Shown here piece after piece: positions 17,463 through 25,498 of a DNA stretch of 64,000 bases. Source of the stretch: DATJFQ01 sp035492775 (GTDB lineage: Bacteria > Acidobacteriota > Vicinamibacteria > Vicinamibacterales > 2-12-FULL-66-21); contig DATJIW010000090.1 of assembly GCA_035492775.1 (NCBI GenBank), forward strand, positions 1-64,000. Reading direction: 5' to 3'. The translations under genes and the position numbers were made by a program. The number at the start of each line of letters is the position of its first letter. Within the stretch, counting starts at the first letter, position 1. Below the pieces are notes generated by a model. It was given only the letters and a program-made list of their open reading frames with translations. It was not told where the DNA came from and made no database searches.

Positions 17463-18074
17463 ATGACGAGCGTGCGCGCGAACGCGGCGTCCCGTCCCGT
17501 CACAGCAGCGATCCTCGCCGGTGGCCGTGCCAGCCGCTTCGGCGGCGCGGACAAGTCGGCTCTGATGGTCAACGGCGCGCGGATCATCGACCATCAACTG
17601 GCCGCGCTGTCGCCGGTCGCGCAGCAGATCCTGATCGTCAGCAACGAGCGGGAGCGATTCGCCGCACTCGGCCTTCCCGTGGTGGCGGATGTGGTCCCGA
17701 ACGCTGGACCAATGGGCGGCCTGTACACGGCGATCGTCGCGGCCAGCCATCACTGGGTGCTCGCACTCGCCTGCGACATGCCTTACGTCTCGACCGAGCT
17801 CTTCGAAGCGCTCATTTCGGCCGCCACCGACGACGTGGATGCCGTGCTGCCGCGATCCGTGCGAGGCATCGAGCCGCTGTGCGCGCTGTACGCGCGGACG
17901 GCCGCGCCGGTGCTGAGGCGCCGGATCGATGCCGGAGAATGGCGAGTCGGAGATGCTGTCGGCGACCTGCGGATTCGCGAGATCGCGGGCGACGCGATCG
18001 CAGGGCTCGCTGACGACAGTCGGCTGTTCGAGAACGTCAACACGCCGCATGACTACGCGCGCGCCAGGAAGTGA
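17463..18074 (+). CDS. mobA: Molybdenum cofactor guanylyltransferase
   Basis: A 203-residue nucleotidyltransferase of the MobA family, which links GMP to molybdopterin to make the MGD form of the cofactor. The N-terminal GTP-binding signature is TAAILAGGRASRFGGADKS. The central LALACDMPYVSTELFEALI carries the metal-binding Asp, and GPMGGLYTAI is also conserved. The start ATG 17463 is preferred over the TTG at 17451. No other molybdopterin gene lies in the window. It is transcribed divergently from the V4R-like gene, with 47 bp between them. Confidence 0.92.
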   Translation: MTSVRANAASRPVTAAILAGGRASRFGGADKSALMVNGARIIDHQLAALSPVAQQILIVSNERERFAALGLPVVADVVPNAGPMGGLYTAIVAASHHWVLALACDMPYVSTELFEALISAATDDVDAVLPRSVRGIEPLCALYARTAAPVLRRRIDAGEWRVGDAVGDLRIREIAGDAIAGLADDSRLFENVNTPHDYARARK

Positions 18075-18119
18075 TGCAGGTACGATGAAATCGTCCGACG
18101 ATCGTATCACGGAACAATT

Positions 18120-20135
18120 GTGATTCTCCCGATTCAACAGCAGCTCCGCGCACGAATTGCCGAGGCCGTCCGACAAGTTTACGCGCTCGAACCGGCTGAC
18201 CCCGTACTGCTCGACATCCCGCTCGAGACGCCGCCGAACCGCGCGCTCGGCGACGTTGCCGTGCCGCTCGCGTTCGCGCTCGCGCGCCGTCTGCGGAAGG
18301 CGCCGCGCGTCATCGCGCAGGAGCTCGCCTCCGCGCTCTCGGACGTTCCGGGCATTCCGCGCGTCGAAGCCGCACCGAACGGCTATCTGAATTTCTTTCT
18401 CGATCGCGCCGCGTGGCTCCGCCACTGGTCATCGGAACGGCCGGAGCTCGAGGCTCGCACGACCGGCGAAAAGGTCGTGGTCGAACACACCGCCATCAAT
18501 CCGAACAAGGCGGCTCACATCGGCCACCTGCGCAACGCGGCGCTCGGGGACGCGTTTGGCCGCCTGCTCCGGTTCCAGGGCAAACGGGTCGAAATCCAGA
18601 ATTACATCGACGACACCGGCGTCCAGGTTGCCGACGTCGTCGTTGGCTTTCGTCAGCTCGAGAACCGCACGTTCGACGCGGTGCGGGCACTCGCCGAATC
18701 GACGCGCTTCGATTACTACTGCTGGGACCTGTACGCGCGGGTGACGGACTGGTACGAGGCCGACAAGGAGCGCCTGAGCATCCGCGCGGAGACACTGCAC
18801 GCCATCGAGCACGGCGGCAACGACGCGGCCGCGATGGGAGCGTTCATCGCGGAGCGGATCGTCCGCTGCCACCTTGCGACGATGCGGCGCATGAACATCC
18901 GGTACGACCTCCTGACGTGGGAGGGCGATATCCTGCGCCTGCACTTCTGGGCGCACGCCTTCGAGTTCCTCAAACGCAGCGGCGAAGTGTTCCGGCAGAC
19001 GGAAGGCAAGCTCGCCGGATGCTGGGTCATGCGCATTGACGAGGATGCGGGCGCAGAGGGCACCATGCCCGCGTCCGAGGACACGCAGGAAGAACAGCGG
19101 GAGAAGGTCATCGTCCGGTCCGACGGAACAGTCACCTACGTCGGGAAGGACATGGCGAACCAGATGTGGAAGTTCGGCGTGCTCGGGAAGGACTTCTGTT
19201 ATCGCGTGTTCGACGAGTACGCCGGCGAGCCGCCGCTGTGGTCCACGACGGCCGATCGGACGGCTGCCGCGGCCAGTCCGCCGGAATTCGGGCACGCCGC
19301 CACCGTCTGCAACGTGATCGACACGCGGCAGTCGTACCTCCAGAAACTGCTGAAGCAGGCGCTCTCTGCACTCGGTTTCAAGGAGCAGGCACGCCACTCG
19401 ATCCATTACTCGTACGAAATGGTCGCGCTGTCGCATGCGACGGCGCACGAGTTTGGGTACGGCCAGAACGTCGACGAGTCCAGACCGTTCGTGGAGGTGT
19501 CCGGCCGGAGAGGCCTCGGCGTCAAGGCCGACGATTTGCTCGACCGGCTGACGGACAAAGCATCACAGGAAGTCGCGCGGCGGAACCCCGAGTTCGTACC
19601 CGAGGAAGTGCGGAGAACCGCGTCAGCAATTGCCATCGCCGCCGTCCGGTACTTCATGGTCAAGTTCTCGCGCGGCAAGGTGATCGTGTTCGACGTGGAC
19701 GAGGCGTTGAGCTTCGAGGGAGAGAGCGGCCCGTACCTGCAGTACGCGGCCGTGCGCGCGGCGAACATCTTCGCGAAGCTGAAGGATCGCGAAGGGCTGA
19801 CGGCCGAATCCGTGCTGGAATCGCTGTCCTCGGTGCCGGCCGACGCGATCGCCGACGGCTCGGAAGACGCGAACGAGCTGTGGGCGCTCGTGCTCGAGTC
19901 TGCGCGGCTCGACGAGATCGTGGATCAGGCCGTCCGGACGCTGGAGCTTTCAGTGCTGGCGAAATGGGCGTTCGCGCTCGCGCAGCAATTCAACGGGTTT
20001 TACCACCGGTTTCCCGTGCTGGCCGAAGAACGGAAGGACGTGCGGCTGTGGCGCGCGGCCGCCGTGGCTTACTATCGTCGGCAACTGACGGCAGCGCTCG
20101 AGTTGATGGGCTGCGCCGTGCCGGATCGGATGTGA
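18120..20135 (+). CDS. argS: Arginine--tRNA ligase
   Basis: A class I aminoacyl-tRNA synthetase of 671 residues. An N-terminal additional domain binds the tRNA elbow (PLETPPNRALGDVAVPLAF). The Rossmann core carries the HIGH motif in NPNKAAHIGHLRNAALGD, followed by IQNYIDDTGVQVAD. The C-terminal anticodon-binding helical bundle (YLQYAAVRAANIF, ALAQQFNGFYHRFPV) is typical of ArgS. At 671 residues it is about 90 longer than E. coli ArgS; an acidic insert around residues 310-330 (DEDAGAEGTMPASEDTQEEQ) accounts for part of this. The start is GTG 18120. The downstream amidotransferase begins 3 bp after its stop. Confidence 0.95.
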   Translation: MILPIQQQLRARIAEAVRQVYALEPADPVLLDIPLETPPNRALGDVAVPLAFALARRLRKAPRVIAQELASALSDVPGIPRVEAAPNGYLNFFLDRAAWLRHWSSERPELEARTTGEKVVVEHTAINPNKAAHIGHLRNAALGDAFGRLLRFQGKRVEIQNYIDDTGVQVADVVVGFRQLENRTFDAVRALAESTRFDYYCWDLYARVTDWYEADKERLSIRAETLHAIEHGGNDAAAMGAFIAERIVRCHLATMRRMNIRYDLLTWEGDILRLHFWAHAFEFLKRSGEVFRQTEGKLAGCWVMRIDEDAGAEGTMPASEDTQEEQREKVIVRSDGTVTYVGKDMANQMWKFGVLGKDFCYRVFDEYAGEPPLWSTTADRTAAAASPPEFGHAATVCNVIDTRQSYLQKLLKQALSALGFKEQARHSIHYSYEMVALSHATAHEFGYGQNVDESRPFVEVSGRRGLGVKADDLLDRLTDKASQEVARRNPEFVPEEVRRTASAIAIAAVRYFMVKFSRGKVIVFDVDEALSFEGESGPYLQYAAVRAANIFAKLKDREGLTAESVLESLSSVPADAIADGSEDANELWALVLESARLDEIVDQAVRTLELSVLAKWAFALAQQFNGFYHRFPVLAEERKDVRLWRAAAVAYYRRQLTAALELMGCAVPDRM

Positions 20136-20138
20136 AAG

Positions 20139-20897
20139 ATGAAACCGCGCATCGGCATCACTCCCTGTTCGCACGTTGACGACTACGTCGAATCGGTCCG
20201 CGCTGCCGGCGGCGAGCCGATCGTCCTGCGCAATGACGACCGTCCGGATGAAGTGCTGCACCGCGTCGATGGCATTCTGCTCACGGGGGGACCGGACGTC
20301 GACCCCGCGCTCTACCGGCAGCCGAAGCACGATTCGACGGAAATCGATCCCGCACGCGATGCGTTCGAGGTTCCGCTGTCGCGCGCGGCGCTCTCGGACA
20401 ACGTGCCGCTCTTTGCGATCTGCCGCGGTGTGCAGGTGTTGAACGTGGCCGCCGGCGGGACGCTGGTGCAGGACATTCCGACGCAGTCCTCGACGACGAT
20501 CGATCACGCCATCCACCGGGCTCGAGACGCGCATGCGCACGACGTGCAGCTCGTCGAGGGCACGCGCCTCGCGTCGATCCTCGACGGACAGACGGCTGAC
20601 GCGTGTTCCGTCAACAGCCGCCATCACCAGGCGGTCGGCGAAGTAGCCCCTTCGTTCGTCGTGTCCGCCGTGTCGCCCGACGGAATCGTGGAAGCGATCG
20701 AACGCCCCGACGCCGCCTTTTGCGTCGGCGTGCAGTGGCATCCCGAGAACTTCTGGCGCACCGGAGAGTTCCTGCCCCTGTTCCGCGCATTCATCGCCGA
20801 AGCAGGCCGCCGGGGGCGGCGCGGCGAAGCGCACGGACGCCCGGGCGAGGCCACGGAGATTCAACTAAGAGGCCACGGAGGCCACGGAGGGCTATAA
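20139..20897 (+). CDS. Peptidase C26 / class I glutamine amidotransferase-like hydrolase (PuuD-like)
   Basis: A 252-residue protein of the gamma-glutamyl-gamma-aminobutyrate hydrolase family. The substrate loop is GILLTGGPDVDPALY, the nucleophile Cys95 lies in FAICRGVQVLN, and the catalytic His-Glu pair in GVQWHPENFW (near residue 208). Such enzymes hydrolyse gamma-glutamyl amides in polyamine breakdown, but no other puu gene is nearby, so the substrate is open. The last roughly 15 residues (EIQLRGHGGHGGL) are encoded by the start of a tandem repeat and look like an accidental extension. It sits 3 bp after argS and is probably co-transcribed with it. Confidence 0.88.
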   Translation: MKPRIGITPCSHVDDYVESVRAAGGEPIVLRNDDRPDEVLHRVDGILLTGGPDVDPALYRQPKHDSTEIDPARDAFEVPLSRAALSDNVPLFAICRGVQVLNVAAGGTLVQDIPTQSSTTIDHAIHRARDAHAHDVQLVEGTRLASILDGQTADACSVNSRHHQAVGEVAPSFVVSAVSPDGIVEAIERPDAAFCVGVQWHPENFWRTGEFLPLFRAFIAEAGRRGRRGEAHGRPGEATEIQLRGHGGHGGL

Positions 20898-20935
20898 ACA
20901 AAGAGGGCCAGAGGGCCAGAGGGCCAGAGGCAAGT
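20865..20935. repeat. Short tandem repeats (GAGGCCACG nonamers, AGAGGGCC octamers)
   Basis: Two 9-bp units (GAGGCCACG) inside the 3' end of the amidotransferase gene are followed, after its stop, by three perfect octamers AGAGGGCC. The array fills the 45-bp gap to the convergent methyltransferase gene. Confidence 0.85.
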
Positions 20936-20942
20936 TGACCCC

Positions 20943-22229
20943 TCACTCCGGCCGACCGAACACCGCAAACGACTCGACGTGTGCGGTATTTGGAAACAAA
21001 TCGAACGCACGGATGGATTCGAGTGCGTAACCCGCATCCAGCAGGCGTCGCGCGTCGCGCGCCAGTGTCGGCGGATCGCACGAGACGTAGACGATTCGCG
21101 GTGCCGGCCGGCGTAGCATCGCTTCCATCGCCGGTTTCGACACGCCGGTCCGCGGCGGATCGACGATGCAGGCGTCCGGCGTGTGTTTCGCGGTCGACAG
21201 AAATTCTTCGACGCTGACCGCCTTCGCGTGCAGGCGCGGCGCGAACGCGCGGGCGTTGTGACGGAGGTCACGCGCGCTCGAGCGATCGCCCTCCACCGCC
21301 GTCACCTCCGCGGCGCCCGCGGCGGCGATCGCCAGCGAGAACAGCCCCACGCCGGCATAGAGATCCACGACGTGCCCGGCGGCTGAAACGGCATCGAGCA
21401 CCGCAGACACGAGCGACGGCAACAGGAATCGATTGCCCTGGAAGAACGACTCTGCGTGCCGTCGGACCTCTCCCGGGTGTTTGACGCGGTTCGAAATCGC
21501 CTCGAGCGAATCGGATACAGCGGGATCTCCAGCGGTCTGCAGACTGCCCGCAGCCGTCCGGAAGCTGAGTCCCGTCAGACCGGCATCCTCTGCCGCCGCG
21601 GCGAGCGCCGATTCGTCGAGTTCCCCCGCGTCCATCGACTCGAGATGCGCCGCACGCTGGTCGGCCGCCAGATTCTCGGCGATGGCGATGGACGCGATGG
21701 AATCGCGCGAGCGCGCCTGAAGCGACCCGACGAGCCGGACCGCCGCATCGATCGTCTCGGACCGCAGCTGACCGGTCGGCGCGGCGTCGCAGAGCTGGTG
21801 CGTGCCCTCGCGATAGAAGCCTACACGCCCGCCGCGAACGTGCAGCCTCGCGCGCATGCGGTAGCCGGTCTCCGGAGACCCTTCGACATCGGGCGACCGT
21901 TCGAGCGGATGATGAGCCAGGCGGGTGAAAGCGTCCTGAACGATCTCTCCCTTGAGCGCGAGCTGGCGGGCATATGCGACGTGCGCAAAGACGCCTCCGC
22001 CGCAGAGGGGATCGAAGGCCGGGGCTCGGCGATCGGGCGAAGCGTCGAGCACGTCCCGGACGGCGGCGTACGCCACGCGCCGGTCGGCGCGCTCGATCCA
22101 GGCGGTGACACGCTCGCCGGGGATGGCGCCACGCACGAGCACGACCTGTCCGTGGTGACGGCCGATCGTCCAGCCGCCCGCAGCGACCTTCTCGATGTCG
22201 AGGGTGACTTGCTGTCCTTCAGCCAGCAA
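20943..22229 (-). CDS. RNA (uracil-5-)-methyltransferase, RlmD/RumA-type
   Basis: A 428-residue enzyme of the TrmA/RumA family. An N-terminal TRAM domain (about 1-60: QQVTLDIEKVAAGGWTIGRH, VRGAIPGERV) is followed by a central domain and a C-terminal SAM-dependent Rossmann fold. That fold carries VVDLYAGVGLFSLAIA, ACIVDPPRTGVSKPA and the catalytic Cys motif IVYVSCDPPTLARD. It methylates C5 of a uridine in rRNA or tRNA. The Cys cluster that binds 4Fe-4S in RumA is reduced to a single Cys (FDPLCGGGVFAHVAYARQ), so a cluster is unlikely. The start is TTG 22229, 16 bp after the preceding gene. Confidence 0.9.
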   Translation of the reverse strand: MLAEGQQVTLDIEKVAAGGWTIGRHHGQVVLVRGAIPGERVTAWIERADRRVAYAAVRDVLDASPDRRAPAFDPLCGGGVFAHVAYARQLALKGEIVQDAFTRLAHHPLERSPDVEGSPETGYRMRARLHVRGGRVGFYREGTHQLCDAAPTGQLRSETIDAAVRLVGSLQARSRDSIASIAIAENLAADQRAAHLESMDAGELDESALAAAAEDAGLTGLSFRTAAGSLQTAGDPAVSDSLEAISNRVKHPGEVRRHAESFFQGNRFLLPSLVSAVLDAVSAAGHVVDLYAGVGLFSLAIAAAGAAEVTAVEGDRSSARDLRHNARAFAPRLHAKAVSVEEFLSTAKHTPDACIVDPPRTGVSKPAMEAMLRRPAPRIVYVSCDPPTLARDARRLLDAGYALESIRAFDLFPNTAHVESFAVFGRPE

Positions 22230-22245
22230 CTTCGAACTCGTATCG

Positions 22246-22938
22246 TTATTCGAACGCCAGCACGGGCAGGCCGGCGGCGTCGCGCACGCGGCGCTCGAAC
22301 GCTGCGGCGGCAGCGGATTCGCGATCCGCCGCGGTCATCCGTGCGGCGAACGGCGCAATGTCTTCCTGCGCAGCGGCGCGCATCGCGCGCGCGGTTTCGC
22401 CATCGATCTCACCGATCGCAGCCGCCGTCAGTCGGGCGTCGAGTGCCGACAGGCGTTCGAGCACCCGCGTACGCTCGTGTCCGCGGGCATTACGCGCGGC
22501 GGTCCGCATCGTATCGAGCTCGCGGACGGCATCGGCGAGCGCTGCGTCGAAGCCTTCGGACCGCCAGGGCCCGCCGCGCCGGGACGTCAGCCGCGCGATG
22601 ACGCGGTCGAGGTGCGCCGGTAGCGAGTCGCGCCGGTGCGAGCTTTCGTCGGTACTTCCGCCTTCCGCCCCAACGCCCACGGCGCGCCGCCAGTTGTCGA
22701 AGAGATCGAGGATGTCGGCCTCGCAGAACTCGATCCGCACCGGACGCCGTCGCGGACCCTTCGCGTAGTAGCGATCGCAATACTGATCAATCCCTCTCTT
22801 CGCGAGCGCCAGCGGTACTCCCTGCTCCGCCCAGCCGCAGACGCGCTCGAATGCCGGGCCGACGATGCGAATGAGGTGCCCCTCGTTCTTCTGACACAAA
22901 TACCCTTCGAGCTCCCGGCAGTATTCCGAATTCTGCAT
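22246..22938 (-). CDS. Uncharacterised protein
   Basis: A 230-residue hypothetical protein with no recognised domain. The N-terminal half has Tyr, Trp and Cys residues (YCRELEGYLCQKNEGHLIR, FERVCGWAEQGVPLALAKRG, DQYCDRYYAKGPRRRP) and reads like a compact helical domain. The C-terminal half (about 115-220) is helical and Ala/Arg/Glu-rich. The start ATG 22938 follows the heptamer array near 22970. It is upstream of the RNA methyltransferase on the same strand and probably in the same transcript. Codon use resembles its neighbours, so it is judged real. Confidence 0.7.
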   Translation of the reverse strand: MQNSEYCRELEGYLCQKNEGHLIRIVGPAFERVCGWAEQGVPLALAKRGIDQYCDRYYAKGPRRRPVRIEFCEADILDLFDNWRRAVGVGAEGGSTDESSHRRDSLPAHLDRVIARLTSRRGGPWRSEGFDAALADAVRELDTMRTAARNARGHERTRVLERLSALDARLTAAAIGEIDGETARAMRAAAQEDIAPFAARMTAADRESAAAAAFERRVRDAAGLPVLAFE

Positions 22939-22969
22939 CGCTGGTTCGAGACCTGGAATTGCTGGACGA

Positions 22970-23064
22970 TTTCAATCTTCAATGCGCAATCTTCAATGCG
23001 CAATCTTCAATCGGCAATCTTCAATCCCTAATCTTCAATCGGCAGTCTTCAATCGCCAATGTTC
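22970..23064 (-). repeat. Heptamer array (ATCTTCA / ATGCGCA / ATCGGCA)
   Basis: About thirteen 7-bp units alternate, largely ATCTTCA with ATGCGCA, ATCGGCA, ATCCCTA or ATCGCCA. On the minus strand the units read TGAAGAT and TGGCGAT, the same words as in the array at 8713-8950. The array starts inside the last 8-10 codons of coaX and runs to within about 30 bp of the next gene. Confidence 0.9.
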
Positions 23065-23853
23065 GGTTCTTTGCCAGATCAACCGGAGCCCGTCGAGCGT
23101 GAGATTCTCGTCCACGCGCTCGATGGCGCGGCTTTCGCCGGAGAGCACATCTGCGAGTCCTCCGGTGCCGATGACGAGCGCGCGGTCGCCTCCGTCCAGT
23201 TCCGCACGGATGCGGCGTACCAGTCCATCGACGAGGTCAACGTAGCCGAAGAACAAACCCGCCTGCATCGCGGCCACGGTGTTCTGCCCGATCACGCCGG
23301 CCGGCTTCCGCACGTCCACGCGGGGAAGCCGCGCGGCGCGCTGAAAGAGCGCCTCCGCCGAGATGTTGATGCCCGGACAGATGACCCCTCCGATGTACTC
23401 GCCCGCCGACGACACCACGTCGAACGTCGTGCCGGTGCCGAAGTCGACGATGATGAGCGGGACCGCGGATTGACGGCCGTATTTCTCCCACGCCCCGGCC
23501 GCGTTCACGATCCGGTCGGCGCCCACGTCCGTGATCGGGTTGTAGCGGACGGGCATGCCGGCGTTCGTCGCATCGACGACGAACGCGGCGTGATGGAAGT
23601 AGCGCTGGCACATCTCCTCAATCGGCCGTGTCAGCGGCGGCACCACCGACGCGACGGCGATGCCGGCGAGTTCGGGAATCGGCACGTGCGCGGTCTCGAA
23701 GAGGCGCGTCACGAAAATGCCCAGCTCGTCCGCCGTGCGTTCGCGCAGGGCTGCCAGCCTCCAGCTGTGCGCGAGCCGGTCGCCTTCGAAGACGCCGATG
23801 GTGACGTTCGTGTTGCCGACGTCGAGCGCCAGCAGCCGCGGAGCTACTTCCAT
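23035..23853 (-). CDS. coaX: Type III pantothenate kinase
   Basis: A protein of 272 residues catalysing the first step of coenzyme A synthesis. The ASKHA-fold signatures are LLALDVGNTNVTIGVFEGD (phosphate 1), VGADRIVNAAGAW and IIVDFGTGTTFDVVS (phosphate 2), with GGVICPGINISAEAL following. ATG 23853 is chosen because DVGNTN must lie near the N-terminus; the open frame to 24009 runs antisense through birA. It overlaps the birA 3' end by 10 bp. The C-terminal residues EHWRLKTAD are encoded by a heptamer array, so the tail is repeat-derived. Confidence 0.94.
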   Translation of the reverse strand: MEVAPRLLALDVGNTNVTIGVFEGDRLAHSWRLAALRERTADELGIFVTRLFETAHVPIPELAGIAVASVVPPLTRPIEEMCQRYFHHAAFVVDATNAGMPVRYNPITDVGADRIVNAAGAWEKYGRQSAVPLIIVDFGTGTTFDVVSSAGEYIGGVICPGINISAEALFQRAARLPRVDVRKPAGVIGQNTVAAMQAGLFFGYVDLVDGLVRRIRAELDGGDRALVIGTGGLADVLSGESRAIERVDENLTLDGLRLIWQRTEHWRLKTAD

Positions 23854-24647
23854 CGCACCTCTCCTGCGACAATCCGTTCGACTCCCTGGTCCGTGGATAC
23901 GCGCAACGCTCCGTCGGCGTCGAGGCCCGCGCTCAGGCCGGTCCGCACCTGGTCCGGGCCGTCCCACTCGACCGCCGCCCCGTGTGCGGCCGGCGACAGC
24001 GCGAGCCACGATTCGAGCAGCCTCGCCGGCCCGTTCGCCGCGACGTCGGCCGTGACGCGGTGAAGGGCAGCAAGAACTGCGGCGAGGACGGCGCCGCCGT
24101 CGACTTCGCGGCCGAGTTCCCCTTCGAGCGATCCAGCGCGTCCCTCCAGTTCGGGGGGAAACGCCGATCGGCGAAGGTTGATCCCGAATCCAAGCACGAT
24201 GTAATGAATCGAGGCGGCACCGCTCGACGCCTCTGCGAGAATGCCGGCGAGTTTACGGCGCGAGCGAAACGCCTGTCCTGTGACGGCGACCACGTCGTTC
24301 GGCCATTTGAGCTGCACGGGCAGTCCCGTCGACTCGCGGATGCCGTGCGCGACCGCCACGCCCCCTGCGAGCGTGATCCACCGCGCGAGCGCCGGACGGC
24401 GGAGGATGGTCGAGACATAGAGTCCCGACTCTGGCGGTGAGTGCCACGATCGTCCGAGACGTCCGCGGCCGGCGGTCTGCGCACCCGCGATGAATACGCA
24501 GCCTTCGTCGGCGCCCCGGTCCGCCGCGCGCAACGCGACGTCGTTCGTCGATCCGATTTCGTCGAAGTATTCCCACGACCTACCGAACACGCCGCGCTGC
24601 TCCGCGTTGGCAGACAAGGCGCGGCTGATTTCGGAGCGGAGCGTCAA
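23844..24647 (-). CDS. birA: Biotin--[acetyl-CoA-carboxylase] ligase, monofunctional
   Basis: A 267-residue biotin protein ligase. It has the biotinyl-AMP loop AGAQTAGRGRLGRSWHSP and the KWPNDV motif (LPVQLKWPNDVVAV), followed by GFGINLRR and the small C-terminal SH3-like domain (ALRVSTDQGVERIVAGEVRW). It attaches biotin to BCCP-type carrier domains. The N-terminal helix-turn-helix of E. coli BirA is missing, so it cannot act as the bio operon repressor. The start is TTG 24647, overlapping the nadC stop (TTGA). It is part of the overlapping cofactor set valS-nadC-birA-coaX. Confidence 0.93.
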   Translation of the reverse strand: MTLRSEISRALSANAEQRGVFGRSWEYFDEIGSTNDVALRAADRGADEGCVFIAGAQTAGRGRLGRSWHSPPESGLYVSTILRRPALARWITLAGGVAVAHGIRESTGLPVQLKWPNDVVAVTGQAFRSRRKLAGILAEASSGAASIHYIVLGFGINLRRSAFPPELEGRAGSLEGELGREVDGGAVLAAVLAALHRVTADVAANGPARLLESWLALSPAAHGAAVEWDGPDQVRTGLSAGLDADGALRVSTDQGVERIVAGEVRWK

Positions 24648-25498
24648 AGCGGTTCCACGTCGAGACGGAGGTCGGCGGCCGGCGCGGCCTGCGTCACCTC
24701 GCCGACGGACAGGTAATCGGCGCCGGTCGCCGCAAGCGCGTCGACGGCGTCGAGGTCGAACGGTCCCGCGACGGCCACCTGCGCACGCCCTCTTGACCGT
24801 CGTACGAGCTCGCGCAGATCGTCGACGCTCAGGCGATCGGCGACGATCACCGACGCGCCCGCGGACACTGCCGCATCAGCCTCCGTCAGGGAGTGCACCT
24901 CCACCTCGATGGGCATGTCGGGGTTGGCCGCAGCCATGCGACGGACCGCCTCCGCCACGCTGCCGGCCAGGCCGAGATGGTTCCTCTTGACCGTCACGCC
25001 GACGTCCAGCGAACCGCGATGATTCGCGCCGCCGCCGGCGCGGACGGCGTACTGCTCCAGCGCGCGCAACGTCGGTGTCGTCTTGCGCGTATCCAGCACG
25101 ACCACGCGTCCGGCGGTCTGGTCAACGAACCGCCGCGTCAGTGTCGCGATTCCGGAGAGCCGCTCGAGGAAGTTCAGAGCCGTCCGCTCTGCGGTCAGCA
25201 TGGAACCAGCGAGGCCCTCGACCTCGGCCACGCAGACGCCGGCGCTGCACGGCTGCCCGTCGGCCACATGCGCGTGAAAGACGCACGCGGGATCGAGTTG
25301 ACGGAAGGCCTCCGCCGCGACGGCCAGCCCCGCGATCACACACGCGGAGCGCGCCACGATGGAGCCCCGCGCGCGCAGATCCGGCGGCACGATCGCTTCC
25401 GTCGTCACGTCGCCCCACCCGAGATCCTCGGCGAGCGCGCGGCGGACGACCTCTCGATACAGCGCCGGATCGAGCGCCTCGAACGGAACGGACTTCAC
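24644..25498 (-). CDS. nadC: Nicotinate-nucleotide pyrophosphorylase (quinolinate phosphoribosyltransferase)
   Basis: A 284-residue enzyme converting quinolinate and PRPP to nicotinate mononucleotide in NAD synthesis. Signatures: ALAEDLGWGDVTTEAIVPP, ERTALNFLERLSGIATLTRRF, VVLDTRKTTPTLRALEQYAV, GGGANHRGSLDVGVTVKRNH and the C-terminal GADYLSVGEVTQ. GTG 25498 is chosen because it overlaps the valS stop (GTGA) and gives the usual N-terminus; upstream codons to 25603 duplicate valS sequence in another frame. nadA and nadB are not in the window. Confidence 0.94.
   Translation of the reverse strand: MKSVPFEALDPALYREVVRRALAEDLGWGDVTTEAIVPPDLRARGSIVARSACVIAGLAVAAEAFRQLDPACVFHAHVADGQPCSAGVCVAEVEGLAGSMLTAERTALNFLERLSGIATLTRRFVDQTAGRVVVLDTRKTTPTLRALEQYAVRAGGGANHRGSLDVGVTVKRNHLGLAGSVAEAVRRMAAANPDMPIEVEVHSLTEADAAVSAGASVIVADRLSVDDLRELVRRSRGRAQVAVAGPFDLDAVDALAATGADYLSVGEVTQAAPAADLRLDVEPL

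Noticed and set aside
22970..23064. CRISPR array
   Set aside because: Units are 7 bp with no unique spacers, no leader and no cas genes.
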